From assembly GCA_910587345.1 (NCBI GenBank), contig CAJUKH010000058.1:42866-106865 (forward strand): a stretch of 64,000 nt of DNA, read 5' to 3'. The notes under the pieces were generated by a model. It did not search any database, was not told the DNA's origin, and saw nothing but the letters and a program-made list of their open reading frames with translations. Below are positions 57,507-64,000 of this stretch, piece by piece. This stretch comes from an uncultured Oscillospiraceae bacterium (GTDB taxonomy: Bacteria; Bacillota; Clostridia; Oscillospirales; Oscillospiraceae). A program made the translations under genes and the position numbers. Within the stretch, counting starts at the first letter, position 1, and each line of letters starts with the position of its first letter.

Positions 57507-58211
57507 TTACTTTCTCCGCTGCTCCAAAGCCTTGTTCACCCGCTCCCCCGTGTTGTGGACGATTTGGAGGAGGGACTGATAGGCTCCGGGGTAGCTCTGG
57601 GCCAGAGTATCGTTGGTGATGACCGGGAAGGAGTCCCGGCCGGCGTCCTTCACCTGGGCGGTGAGGGCGTCCAGATAGTCGGCCTCGGAATAGGTCATAT
57701 CGGCATCGGTGCAGCCGGCCAGAAAGTGGTTGGCGGGGATGGAGAAAAACCCCTCATTCTGGGTGGAGGGGGCCCGATAGAGATGGCGGAACATTTTATA
57801 AATGGCGTCCCCCAGATAGTTGGAGGCGGCGGTGACCGCCTCCTTGCTGCCCACCCGGCCCAGAAGGTCGAAGAGCATATCCAGTGAGTTCACCAGCAGC
57901 TTTTTGTTCAGCGTGGCCACAATGCTTCCCCGGAGGACATTGCCCTTCTCGGCGGAGGCGTCGTAGAGTTCCTCGGCGCCGATGGTGGTGCCGTCCCGGC
58001 TCATGGACCGGCCCAGCAGAAAGTCGGCGGAGACATGGTAGTAATCACAGGCCTTGCGGACAAACAGAAGGCCCGGCTCCCGTACTCCGTTTTCGTAGTG
58101 GGACAGAAGGGCCTGACTGATACCCAGCTCCCGGGCGGCCTCCCGCTGGCTGACCCCCTTCTCCCGCCGCAGCAGGGCCAGAGACCGGGAAAAATCGTTG
58201 TTGCTTTCCAT
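57507..58211 (-). CDS. XRE-family transcriptional regulator with C-terminal domain
   Basis: 234 aa from ATG 58211 (or 58226). The helix-turn-helix is VSQREAARELGISQALLSHY (about 19-38) followed by ENGVREPGLLFVRKACDYY and VSADFLLGRS. The C-terminal ~150 residues are helical and may bind a signal or form oligomers. A GAGGAGTG site precedes the start. Directly repeated TGTCTA-type sequences lie in its upstream region. Confidence 0.8.
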   Translation of the reverse strand: MESNNDFSRSLALLRREKGVSQREAARELGISQALLSHYENGVREPGLLFVRKACDYYHVSADFLLGRSMSRDGTTIGAEELYDASAEKGNVLRGSIVATLNKKLLVNSLDMLFDLLGRVGSKEAVTAASNYLGDAIYKMFRHLYRAPSTQNEGFFSIPANHFLAGCTDADMTYSEADYLDALTAQVKDAGRDSFPVITNDTLAQSYPGAYQSLLQIVHNTGERVNKALEQRRK

Positions 58212-58308
58212 GGTTGAAACACTCCTCATTATAGTAGACAGTAAGTATAGTATAGACAAATCAATACCATTTGTAAAGGAAAAATGTGAGGAAATCTTCT
58301 CTTTCCCG

Positions 58309-58337
58309 TTGCCTTTTTTCCCCGACTTGGCTATAAT
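58309..58337 (+). promoter_or_regulatory. Promoter of pta
   Basis: TTGCCT 58309-58314, 17-base spacer, TATAAT 58332-58337; the leader to the start codon is about 80 bases. Confidence 0.7.
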
Positions 58338-58423
58338 AGAAGCATAAAATGGAAAAATATGCTCGTATGGTATTTTTTCACCTGAAAAGCAAACCAAATC
58401 AAATTCACAGGAGGCAATCAAAA

Positions 58424-59449
58424 ATGGAGAAGTTCCAGTTTCCGTCCATGATCGAAAAGCTGAAGCAGAGTCCCAAGACCATCGTCTTTACCGAGGGCAC
58501 CGACGCCCGTATCCTGGAAGCCGCCGCCGAGCTGCTGAAGGACAGCTTCCTCAAGCCCATTCTGGTGGGCAGCGAGGCCGAGGTGACGGCCGCCGCCGAC
58601 AAGGGCGGCTTCAACATCGCCGGCGCCGATATCGTGGACCCCGCCAATTACGCCAAGATGGACGCCATGGTGGCCAAGATGGTGGAGCTGCGCAAGGGCA
58701 AGATGACCGAGGAGGAGTGCAAGACCGCGCTTCAGAAGGGCAACTACTTCGGCACCATGCTGGTGGCCATGGGGGAGGCCGACTGTCTGCTGGGCGGCGC
58801 CACCTACTCCACCGCCGACACCGTCCGCCCCGCCCTTCAGTTGGTGAAGACCCGGCCCGGCGCCCATCTGGTGTCCTCCTGCTTCATCCTGACCCGGGAC
58901 ACCGGGGACGAGGCCCTGCGCAACCTGTGCATGGGCGACTGCGCCATCAACCTTTCCTATGAGGACAGCCTGGACAAAGAGGGCAATGTCACCGTCACCG
59001 CCGCCCAGAAGCTGGCCGAGGTGGCGGTGGAGTCCGCCAAGACCGCCAAGATCTTCGGCATCGAGCCAAAGGTGGCCATGCTGAGCTTCTCCACCAAGGG
59101 CAGCGGCAAGGGTTCCACCGTGGCCCTCTCCGCCGAGGCCACCAAGGTGGCGCAGGAGATGGCTCCCGACATCGCCATCGACGGCGAGATGCAGTTTGAC
59201 GCCGCCGTCTCCCCCACCGTGGGCCAGCTGAAGTTCCCCGGCAGCAAGGTGGCCGGCTATGCCAACACCTTCATCTTCCCCAACATCGAGGCGGGCAACA
59301 TCGGCTACAAGATCGCCCAGCGGCTGGGCGGCTATGACGCCTACGGTCCCATCCTGCTGGGCCTGAACGCCCCCATTAACGACCTGAGCCGGGGCTGTGT
59401 GGCTTCCGAGGTCTATTCCATGGCCATCATCACCGCCGCGCTGATTTAA
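58424..59449 (+). CDS. pta: Phosphate acetyltransferase
   Basis: 341 aa, the single-domain form. It converts acetyl-CoA and phosphate to acetyl phosphate, used with acetate kinase for ATP. The family pattern is visible in TIVFTEGTDARILEAA, DCLLGGATYSTADTVRPALQ, FSTKGSGKGSTV and the late ANTFIFPNIEAGNIGYK. AGGAGG precedes ATG 58424. No ackA lies beside it. Confidence 0.95.
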   Translation: MEKFQFPSMIEKLKQSPKTIVFTEGTDARILEAAAELLKDSFLKPILVGSEAEVTAAADKGGFNIAGADIVDPANYAKMDAMVAKMVELRKGKMTEEECKTALQKGNYFGTMLVAMGEADCLLGGATYSTADTVRPALQLVKTRPGAHLVSSCFILTRDTGDEALRNLCMGDCAINLSYEDSLDKEGNVTVTAAQKLAEVAVESAKTAKIFGIEPKVAMLSFSTKGSGKGSTVALSAEATKVAQEMAPDIAIDGEMQFDAAVSPTVGQLKFPGSKVAGYANTFIFPNIEAGNIGYKIAQRLGGYDAYGPILLGLNAPINDLSRGCVASEVYSMAIITAALI

Positions 59450-59473
59450 GAAGCGGTAAAGTTTAATATCAAA

Positions 59474-59516
59474 ATGGTCCCCGGAAGACGATATGCCTTC
59501 CGGGGACCGTTTTTTC
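59474..59516 (+). terminator. Terminator after pta
   Basis: GGTCCCCGGAAG and CTTCCGGGGACC pair around ACGATATGC, followed by GTTTTTT. Confidence 0.88.
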
Positions 59517-59579
59517 AGGTGTGTTTGGGGAGCGTGGAGGACAGTTTGGCGTTTTGGCGGTTGGAGCTTGTCTTGGGGT

Positions 59580-60440
59580 CGTTTTTGCCTACCCGGCTGG
59601 GGCTACAGCCCAGCCGTTGTGGGCAGGCTGTCTCTTGGCGGCTATGCCGCTTAGAGACAGCTCGTGCCCTGTGGGTGCTGTGCCGCCTTATGGATGGGGC
59701 AGGTAAAACCGCTTTCTCTTTTGTGGGAAAGTGGTGCGTTTTATCTTGCAGTTGTTTTTTGCCTGCCCGGCAGGGGCCAAAACCACTTTTTCTTTTGATT
59801 CAAAAGAAAAAGCGGTTCTGGACTCCGAAAAAGAAAAGGTAGACCGGTGGAGATTATGGGGAGGTGCGATACAACCGCACAAAGCACCAACCCTGCTTGG
59901 TTATCCCTCGGGTAAAAGACTTTAGGGTATTTTTCTGTTTTCGGCGGCCTGCGTTTGAGCGACCCGTGGTCCCCCTTGCGCCACTGCCGTTGAGTGGGTG
60001 GAATACCGCTCCTTGTCCGTTGGTATCCACGCCGCCTGGGTGGGTGGTTTTCGGGAAGAGACGGGCCAAGCGGGTGCGGACACCCGCCCCCACGGGGTGG
60101 GATGGTTTTTAGTGGGGAGGACCACCCTTCAAGCTGTGTAGGCAGAGGCGGGTCAATTTCAACGACATTTCTTCAGTGTTCCACCAACGTACGCACGGGT
60201 GCGGGGCAAGGGGGACCATGGGGGCGTAAAGGCGATACGAGCCGATTCTAAAACACATGGTCTTGACCTTGGGGCTTTCATGCTTACTCCCGCTTGATGA
60301 GCGAAGCGAGTTTAGCGGGAGTTAGTGCCGTGAAACGGCCGGGGGTGTGGGGGGCCATTCTTTGCAGGGCCAAAGAATGCCCCCCACGTCCACGCACCTG
60401 TAGGTTTCCCACGCAACTATCATCCAAACGGCACCCCGCC
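59580..60440 (+). repeat. Family-1 structured repeat, copy E
   Basis: A full copy between converging genes. It shares the GCTGTCTC/GAGACAGC module with copy A (about 59625-59660), the core hairpin with an ATT loop near 59788-59815, the CTCCCGCT/AGCGGGAG module near 60287-60320, and an altered terminal stem CATTCTTTG/CAAAGAATG (about 60356-60379). 60440-60540 holds nothing recognised. Confidence 0.85.
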
Positions 60441-60540
60441 CCAGCATTGGCGGGCCTCCCTGCCCGTTGTCCCCCGGCGGTCCCTTGCACTGTCCCCCGG
60501 AAGGAGCGCCTTTTAGGGCGTTATCCCCACGAATATCCGC

Positions 60541-61224
60541 TCAGGACACCACCTGATACCGCAGTCGCAGATAGGACCCCTCCAGCACCTGACAGTCGAC
60601 CAGCTCCAGCACCCCAAGCCCTGTCAGTTCTTCCCGGGTGGTGATGTCCGGTCCGTCGATGAGGGTGGAGGTCCCCTTCCCCCCTACCAGCAGGGGGGCC
60701 ACCACAATGTCCACATGGTCCAGCAGCTTTTCCCGCAGCAGAAGACCGTTGAGGGTACCCCCGGTCTGGACGGTGAGCCGCTCACAGCCAAAATCCGCTT
60801 TCAGCCGGGCCAGCATCTCCCCAAGGTCCAGCCTGTTCTGGCGCAGGATATGAAGGTTGTCGGCCTCCACCGAAAAGGCGGGGTGGGCGGGGTTTGTGGT
60901 GACCAGCACGAAGGTTTTGGATTTGGCGCAGAAGTAGCGGACGCCCGCTTCGGTAAGATGGTGGTTGTCGATGAGGACAAAGGACACGGGGGTCTTGCCG
61001 GGCAGGGGCTTTTCGTTGGCCCCCACCTTGGCCTGGACCCGGCCGGAGCAGAGGGACCAGAGGTCGGTGGTCTGCTCGATATCGTAATACTGCTGCAGGC
61101 CTTCGGCCATACCGGGAATGTGGGGCAGGTCGGCATCCATGTCCAAAGTGTCGGCGGCGCCGGTGCTGATTTTTCCGTCGGCGGACATGAGCATAAAAAG
61201 GGTGGTAATAGGACGGGTGTTCAT
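60541..61224 (-). CDS. RibD C-terminal-like / dihydrofolate reductase-fold NAD(P)H reductase
   Basis: 227 aa. It begins PITTLFMLMSADGKISTGAA, and has FVLIDNHHLTEAGVRYF and a nucleotide-binding TVQTGGTLNGLLLREKLLD region, then DIVVAPLLVGGKGTSTLID, all typical of the RibD C-terminal reductase fold. It stands alone, with no other riboflavin genes, so its substrate may differ from the riboflavin intermediate. Confidence 0.85.
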   Translation of the reverse strand: MNTRPITTLFMLMSADGKISTGAADTLDMDADLPHIPGMAEGLQQYYDIEQTTDLWSLCSGRVQAKVGANEKPLPGKTPVSFVLIDNHHLTEAGVRYFCAKSKTFVLVTTNPAHPAFSVEADNLHILRQNRLDLGEMLARLKADFGCERLTVQTGGTLNGLLLREKLLDHVDIVVAPLLVGGKGTSTLIDGPDITTREELTGLGVLELVDCQVLEGSYLRLRYQVVS

Positions 61225-61342
61225 GGCTTGCCCTCCAATCGAAAGAATGTACGATTATGATACCATGGTTCGCTTGTAAATACAAGGGAAAGTTCGCCGG
61301 GGGAAGGAGGTTCCGCTGGGGCAGATATTTGCTCTGGTGGTA

Positions 61343-61371
61343 TTGCAAAGAGGGGCGAAGTCTGTTATAAT
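61343..61371 (+). promoter_or_regulatory. Promoter of the MATE efflux gene
   Basis: TTGCAA 61343-61348, 17-base spacer, TATAAT 61366-61371. Confidence 0.7.
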
Positions 61372-61383
61372 GCTAAACATATA

Positions 61384-61420
61384 TGCAGTACCTTCCGTGT
61401 GTGCCGGAAGGTACTGCTTA
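61384..61420 (+). promoter_or_regulatory. Leader hairpin before the MATE efflux gene
   Basis: GCAGTACCTTCC and GGAAGGTACTGC form a perfect 12-bp stem at the start of the transcript, followed by TTATCC. It may stabilise the mRNA or act as an attenuator; the T tract is weak. Confidence 0.5.
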
Positions 61421-61448
61421 TCCTTGAAAGAGAAAGAGGTAGAATGTC

Positions 61449-62864
61449 TTGGCAACCAAGCTGAACATCGTAGACGAATCCAGAAGCCCCACAAAGACCA
61501 TCCTGCTTCTGGCCTGGCCCGTGCTTATCGAGCAGGTCTTCTCCACATTGGTGGGCTATGCCGACACCGCCATGGTTGGCTCTTTGGGTGCCGCCGCCAC
61601 CACCTCGGTGTCCATCAGTATGTCGGTGATCATGCTCCTCAACGGCTTTGTCATGAGCCTTGGCATGGGTATCACCACCATGGTAGCCCGCTCCGCCGGC
61701 GCAGGGGATTATGAGAAGGCCCGGGCCTTCATGCGCCACGCCATCCTGGTCATTTTGTATGTGGGGCTGCCCATCGCATTGGTCATCATCGGCCTTCACC
61801 GACTGATCCCCCAGTGGCTGGGGGCCGAGCCGGAGGTGCTGGAGCTGGCGGCAGAGTACAACATCATCACCGGCGTGGGCCGTATCTTCGGCATTTCCTC
61901 CATGATTTTGAACTCCGCCTTCCGGGGCTATGGGGACACCAAGACCCCCCTGCGGATCAATACCACCATGAACGTGGTCAACGTGATCTTCAACTTCCTG
62001 CTCATCTACCCCACCCGGACTCTGACCATCTTCGGGGCCAGTTTCACCATGTGGGGGGCGGGCTGGGGGGTCAACGGCGCCGCCGTGGCCACCTCCATCG
62101 GCATGGCCGTGGCCGGGCTTCAGGGCCTCCATGTGGCCTTCTTCCGGGACAACGAGTTCCGCATCGACTTCAAAGGCCCCTGGAAGATCGACTGGGTGCT
62201 GATGCGCCAGGTGTTCCACATCTCTCTGCCCGCCATGGTCCAGCGGGTGTGTATGTCCGCATCGGGCATCATCATCACCAAGAGCGTGGCCACCCTGGGC
62301 ACCGTCACCCTGGCGGCCCGGACCCTCTGCGACAGCGCCGAGAGTATCGCCGTCATGCCCGCTTTCGCCTTCCAGACCGCCACCACCACTCTGGTGGGCC
62401 AGTCCCTGGGCGCCGGCAAGCCCCATCTGGCCGAGAAGTATGTCAAGCGCACTGCCATCATCGCCGCCATTGTCATGGTCTTTGGCACCATCGGACTTTA
62501 TTTTGGGGCCCGGGCCATTATCAGCATCTTCACCCCTGATGAGGCGGTCATCGCCCTGTCGGTGGAGTGTATGCACATCATCGCCTTTATGCAGGTGCCC
62601 CAAGCCGTGGGCTGGGTGCTCACCGGTGCCCTTCAGGGTGCGGGAGACACCAGGATCATCTTCGGCATCACCCTGTTTACCAACTGGGGCATCCGCTGCC
62701 TGGGCAGTGTGATGGCCATCCGGGTCTTTGGCCTGGGACTGCCGGCCATGCAGTGCGTCATTCTCTGCCAGGGCATTGCGCAGATGATCCTGTTCTACCT
62801 GCGCTACCACAGCGGCAAATGGAAGACCGTGCTGAAGGATACGGGCGCCCCCACCAAGGCCTGA
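61449..62864 (+). CDS. MATE-family multidrug efflux transporter
   Basis: 471 aa with about twelve hydrophobic segments. The start is TTG 61449 after AGAGGTAGA; the ATG at 61444 is out of frame. Family patterns include LAWPVLIEQVFSTLVGYADT, NSAFRGYGDTKTPL, and in the second half MPAFAFQTATTTLVGQSLGA and GALQGAGDTR. It exports cationic compounds using Na+ or H+. Substrate unknown. Confidence 0.92.
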   Translation: MATKLNIVDESRSPTKTILLLAWPVLIEQVFSTLVGYADTAMVGSLGAAATTSVSISMSVIMLLNGFVMSLGMGITTMVARSAGAGDYEKARAFMRHAILVILYVGLPIALVIIGLHRLIPQWLGAEPEVLELAAEYNIITGVGRIFGISSMILNSAFRGYGDTKTPLRINTTMNVVNVIFNFLLIYPTRTLTIFGASFTMWGAGWGVNGAAVATSIGMAVAGLQGLHVAFFRDNEFRIDFKGPWKIDWVLMRQVFHISLPAMVQRVCMSASGIIITKSVATLGTVTLAARTLCDSAESIAVMPAFAFQTATTTLVGQSLGAGKPHLAEKYVKRTAIIAAIVMVFGTIGLYFGARAIISIFTPDEAVIALSVECMHIIAFMQVPQAVGWVLTGALQGAGDTRIIFGITLFTNWGIRCLGSVMAIRVFGLGLPAMQCVILCQGIAQMILFYLRYHSGKWKTVLKDTGAPTKA

Positions 62865-62883
62865 TTTGCGAAAAGGTATCCCC

Positions 62884-62922
62884 AAGGGGCCGGACAATTG
62901 TCCGGCCCCTTTTCTTTTTGTT
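62884..62922 (+). terminator. Terminator after the MATE gene
   Basis: AAGGGGCCGGAC and GTCCGGCCCCTT pair around AATT, followed by TTCTTTTTG. Confidence 0.88.
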
Positions 62923-63005
62923 TTTTAGGGCTTTTCCCCTTCCTCCGCATGAGAGTCCCGGCGGCGGCATACACTGAACAGAAAAAGGAAGGAGGAACCA
63001 ATATT

Positions 63006-63776
63006 ATGAAGAAACTATTTGTCCTTTCCCCCAAGCGGATGGCCCTTCTGACCTGCGTTTTGGCGGCAGCGCTAATGTTTGGGGCGGTAAATATGCCGGC
63101 GGTGGTGGCCTCGGCCACCCAGCGCCAGCTGCCCATCTACTGTGTGGAGCGGGACCAGAAAATGATCTCCATCTCCTTCGACGCCGCCTGGGGCAACGAG
63201 GATACCCAGCAGCTGATTGACATCCTGGGCAAGTATGACATCAAGGCCACCTTCTTCGTGGTGGGGGAGTGGGTGGACAAATATCCCGAGTCGGTGAAGG
63301 CCCTCCACGACGCCGGCCACGAGGTCATGAACCACTCCAACACCCACGCCCATATGTCCCAGCTCAGCCGGGACGAGATCATTGCCGATGTCAATGCCTG
63401 CAATGACAAGATAGAGGCGGTCACCGGGGTTCGCCCCACCCTCATCCGGCCCCCCTATGGGGAGTATGACGACAACGTCATCACCGCCATCCGGTCCATG
63501 GATATGGAGCCTATTCAGTGGGATGTAGACTCTCTGGACTGGAAGGACCTCTCCGCCGCCGATATCACCCAGCGGGTGACAAGCAAGGTCCAGGCCGGGT
63601 CCATCGTCCTTTTCCACAACGCTGCCAAGCATACCCCCGAGGCATTGCCCACCATTCTGGAGACGCTTTTACAGGAGGGGTATACTTTTGTGCCTATTTC
63701 CCAGCTGATTTTGCCGGGGGAGTGCAACACCGATTATACCATCGACCACACCGGCCGGCAGCAAGCGGCGGGATAA
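63006..63776 (+). CDS. pdaB: Polysaccharide deacetylase, PdaB-like (sporulation)
   Basis: 256 aa. An N-terminal membrane segment (about 11-36) is followed by the NodB domain: ISISFDAAWGNEDT (the Asp-Asp pair of other members is FDAAWG here, as in PdaB), HEVMNHSNTHAHM (metal His pair), RPPYGEYDD and VLFHNAAKHTPEAL. PdaB is needed for spore cortex maintenance in Bacillus. The FDAAWG form supports the PdaB subfamily over a general chitin deacetylase. Confidence 0.85.
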   Translation: MKKLFVLSPKRMALLTCVLAAALMFGAVNMPAVVASATQRQLPIYCVERDQKMISISFDAAWGNEDTQQLIDILGKYDIKATFFVVGEWVDKYPESVKALHDAGHEVMNHSNTHAHMSQLSRDEIIADVNACNDKIEAVTGVRPTLIRPPYGEYDDNVITAIRSMDMEPIQWDVDSLDWKDLSAADITQRVTSKVQAGSIVLFHNAAKHTPEALPTILETLLQEGYTFVPISQLILPGECNTDYTIDHTGRQQAAG

Positions 63777-63796
63777 TACGGCGGCCAAAGAGAAAC

Positions 63797-63840
63797 AGAA
63801 TGTGCTGCGGGAAGAAGCCCGCAGCACATTCTGTTTTTGG
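63797..63840 (+). terminator. Terminator after the deacetylase gene
   Basis: ACAGAATGTGCTGCGGG and CCCGCAGCACATTCTGT pair around AAGAAG, followed by TTTT; it also serves the converging ABC gene. Confidence 0.9.
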
Positions 63841-63849
63841 AAGGCCGTG

Positions 63850-64000
63850 TTATTTCCCTAAAAACGCCTCATACCGATCACAGATCCCCTGGACGTCGTC
63901 CCCAAACTCCACCTGCTCCCCCTTGTGGAGCCACAGCACCTTTGTACACATCTCCCGCACCTGCTGGATGGAGTGGCTCACCAGGATCGTCGTGGCGCCG
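63850..64000 (-). CDS. C-terminal end of an ABC transporter ATP-binding protein (start outside window)
   Basis: The last ~49 codons read ATTILVSHSIQQVREMCTKV, then LWLHKGEQVEFGD and ICDRYEAFLGK. The H-loop His is in VSHS. The ending matches ATPases of polysaccharide or teichoic-acid exporters of the Wzt/TagH type, in which the D-x-x-x-I-C-x-x-Y end is common. Confidence 0.75.
   Translation of the reverse strand, partial: GATTILVSHSIQQVREMCTKVLWLHKGEQVEFGDDVQGICDRYEAFLGK

Noticed and set aside
1..64000. tRNA, rRNA or CRISPR arrays
   Set aside because: No T-loop-like GGTTCGANTCC with acceptor pairing, no rRNA signature and no regular short repeats with unique spacers were found; the tandem repeats at 18 and 21 kb are hairpin modules without spacers.

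Overview
The window reads as about 64 kb of chromosome from a GC-rich, endospore-forming Clostridia of the Oscillospiraceae type (Flavonifractor / Pseudoflavonifractor / Lawsonibacter-like). This is inferred from SpoIIID, SpoIIP, GPR, a PdaB-like deacetylase, a YtvI-like protein, T-box leaders on aminoacyl-tRNA synthetase genes, SepF/DivIVA division genes and SLH-domain surface proteins. No rRNA, tRNA or CRISPR array was seen.

Layout. 1-9.3 kb: Mrp-type Fe-S ATPase, an acetyltransferase, a frameshifted Spo0A C-domain-like gene, an ECF sigma/anti-sigma pair, an MBL-fold hydrolase, and a leftward cluster with YlmH, UPF0291 and small membrane proteins; a ribbon-helix-helix regulator and a small Cys protein diverge around a perfect palindrome. 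10.6-26 kb: HtrA, a YtvI-like permease, miaB-CPBP-mutL-hfq, an adaptor protein, yggS, sepF, divIVA, and an isoleucine T-box operon ending in ileS. 26-32.6 kb: SLH protein, TmrB-like P-loop protein, an SOS-controlled small membrane protein, amidase, spoIIID, ychF. 32.6-41.4 kb: an integrated mobile element. 41.5-64 kb: pepV, spoIIP, gpr, rpsT, yihY, T-box/glyS, a second ECF/anti-sigma pair, an LRR/transglutaminase/SLH protein, lepA, an XRE regulator, pta, a RibD-like reductase, a MATE pump, a PdaB-like deacetylase and the end of an ABC ATPase.

The mobile element (32577-41365) is bounded by a 17-bp direct repeat made of the first codons of ychF. It carries a Tn916-like integrase and excisionase, an XRE regulator, a secreted SLH/transglutaminase protein, a serine recombinase, an HUH replication-like protein, a second diverged tyrosine recombinase, and two strongly structured non-coding regions. 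One of these folds as a four-way junction, the other as a long hairpin near a possible replication origin. The native ychF promoter and start codon are stranded at the far end of the element.

Three families of non-coding structured repeats are spread over the window. Family 1 is 0.3-1.2 kb, occurs at five loci and has covarying stems. Family 2 is about 140 bp, occurs in two tandem clusters, and one diverged copy sits inside the antiterminator loop of the glyS T-box. Family 3 lies between lepA or ychF and short relic copies of the same gene ends; the relics differ from the live genes almost only at synonymous positions, which suggests gene replacement.
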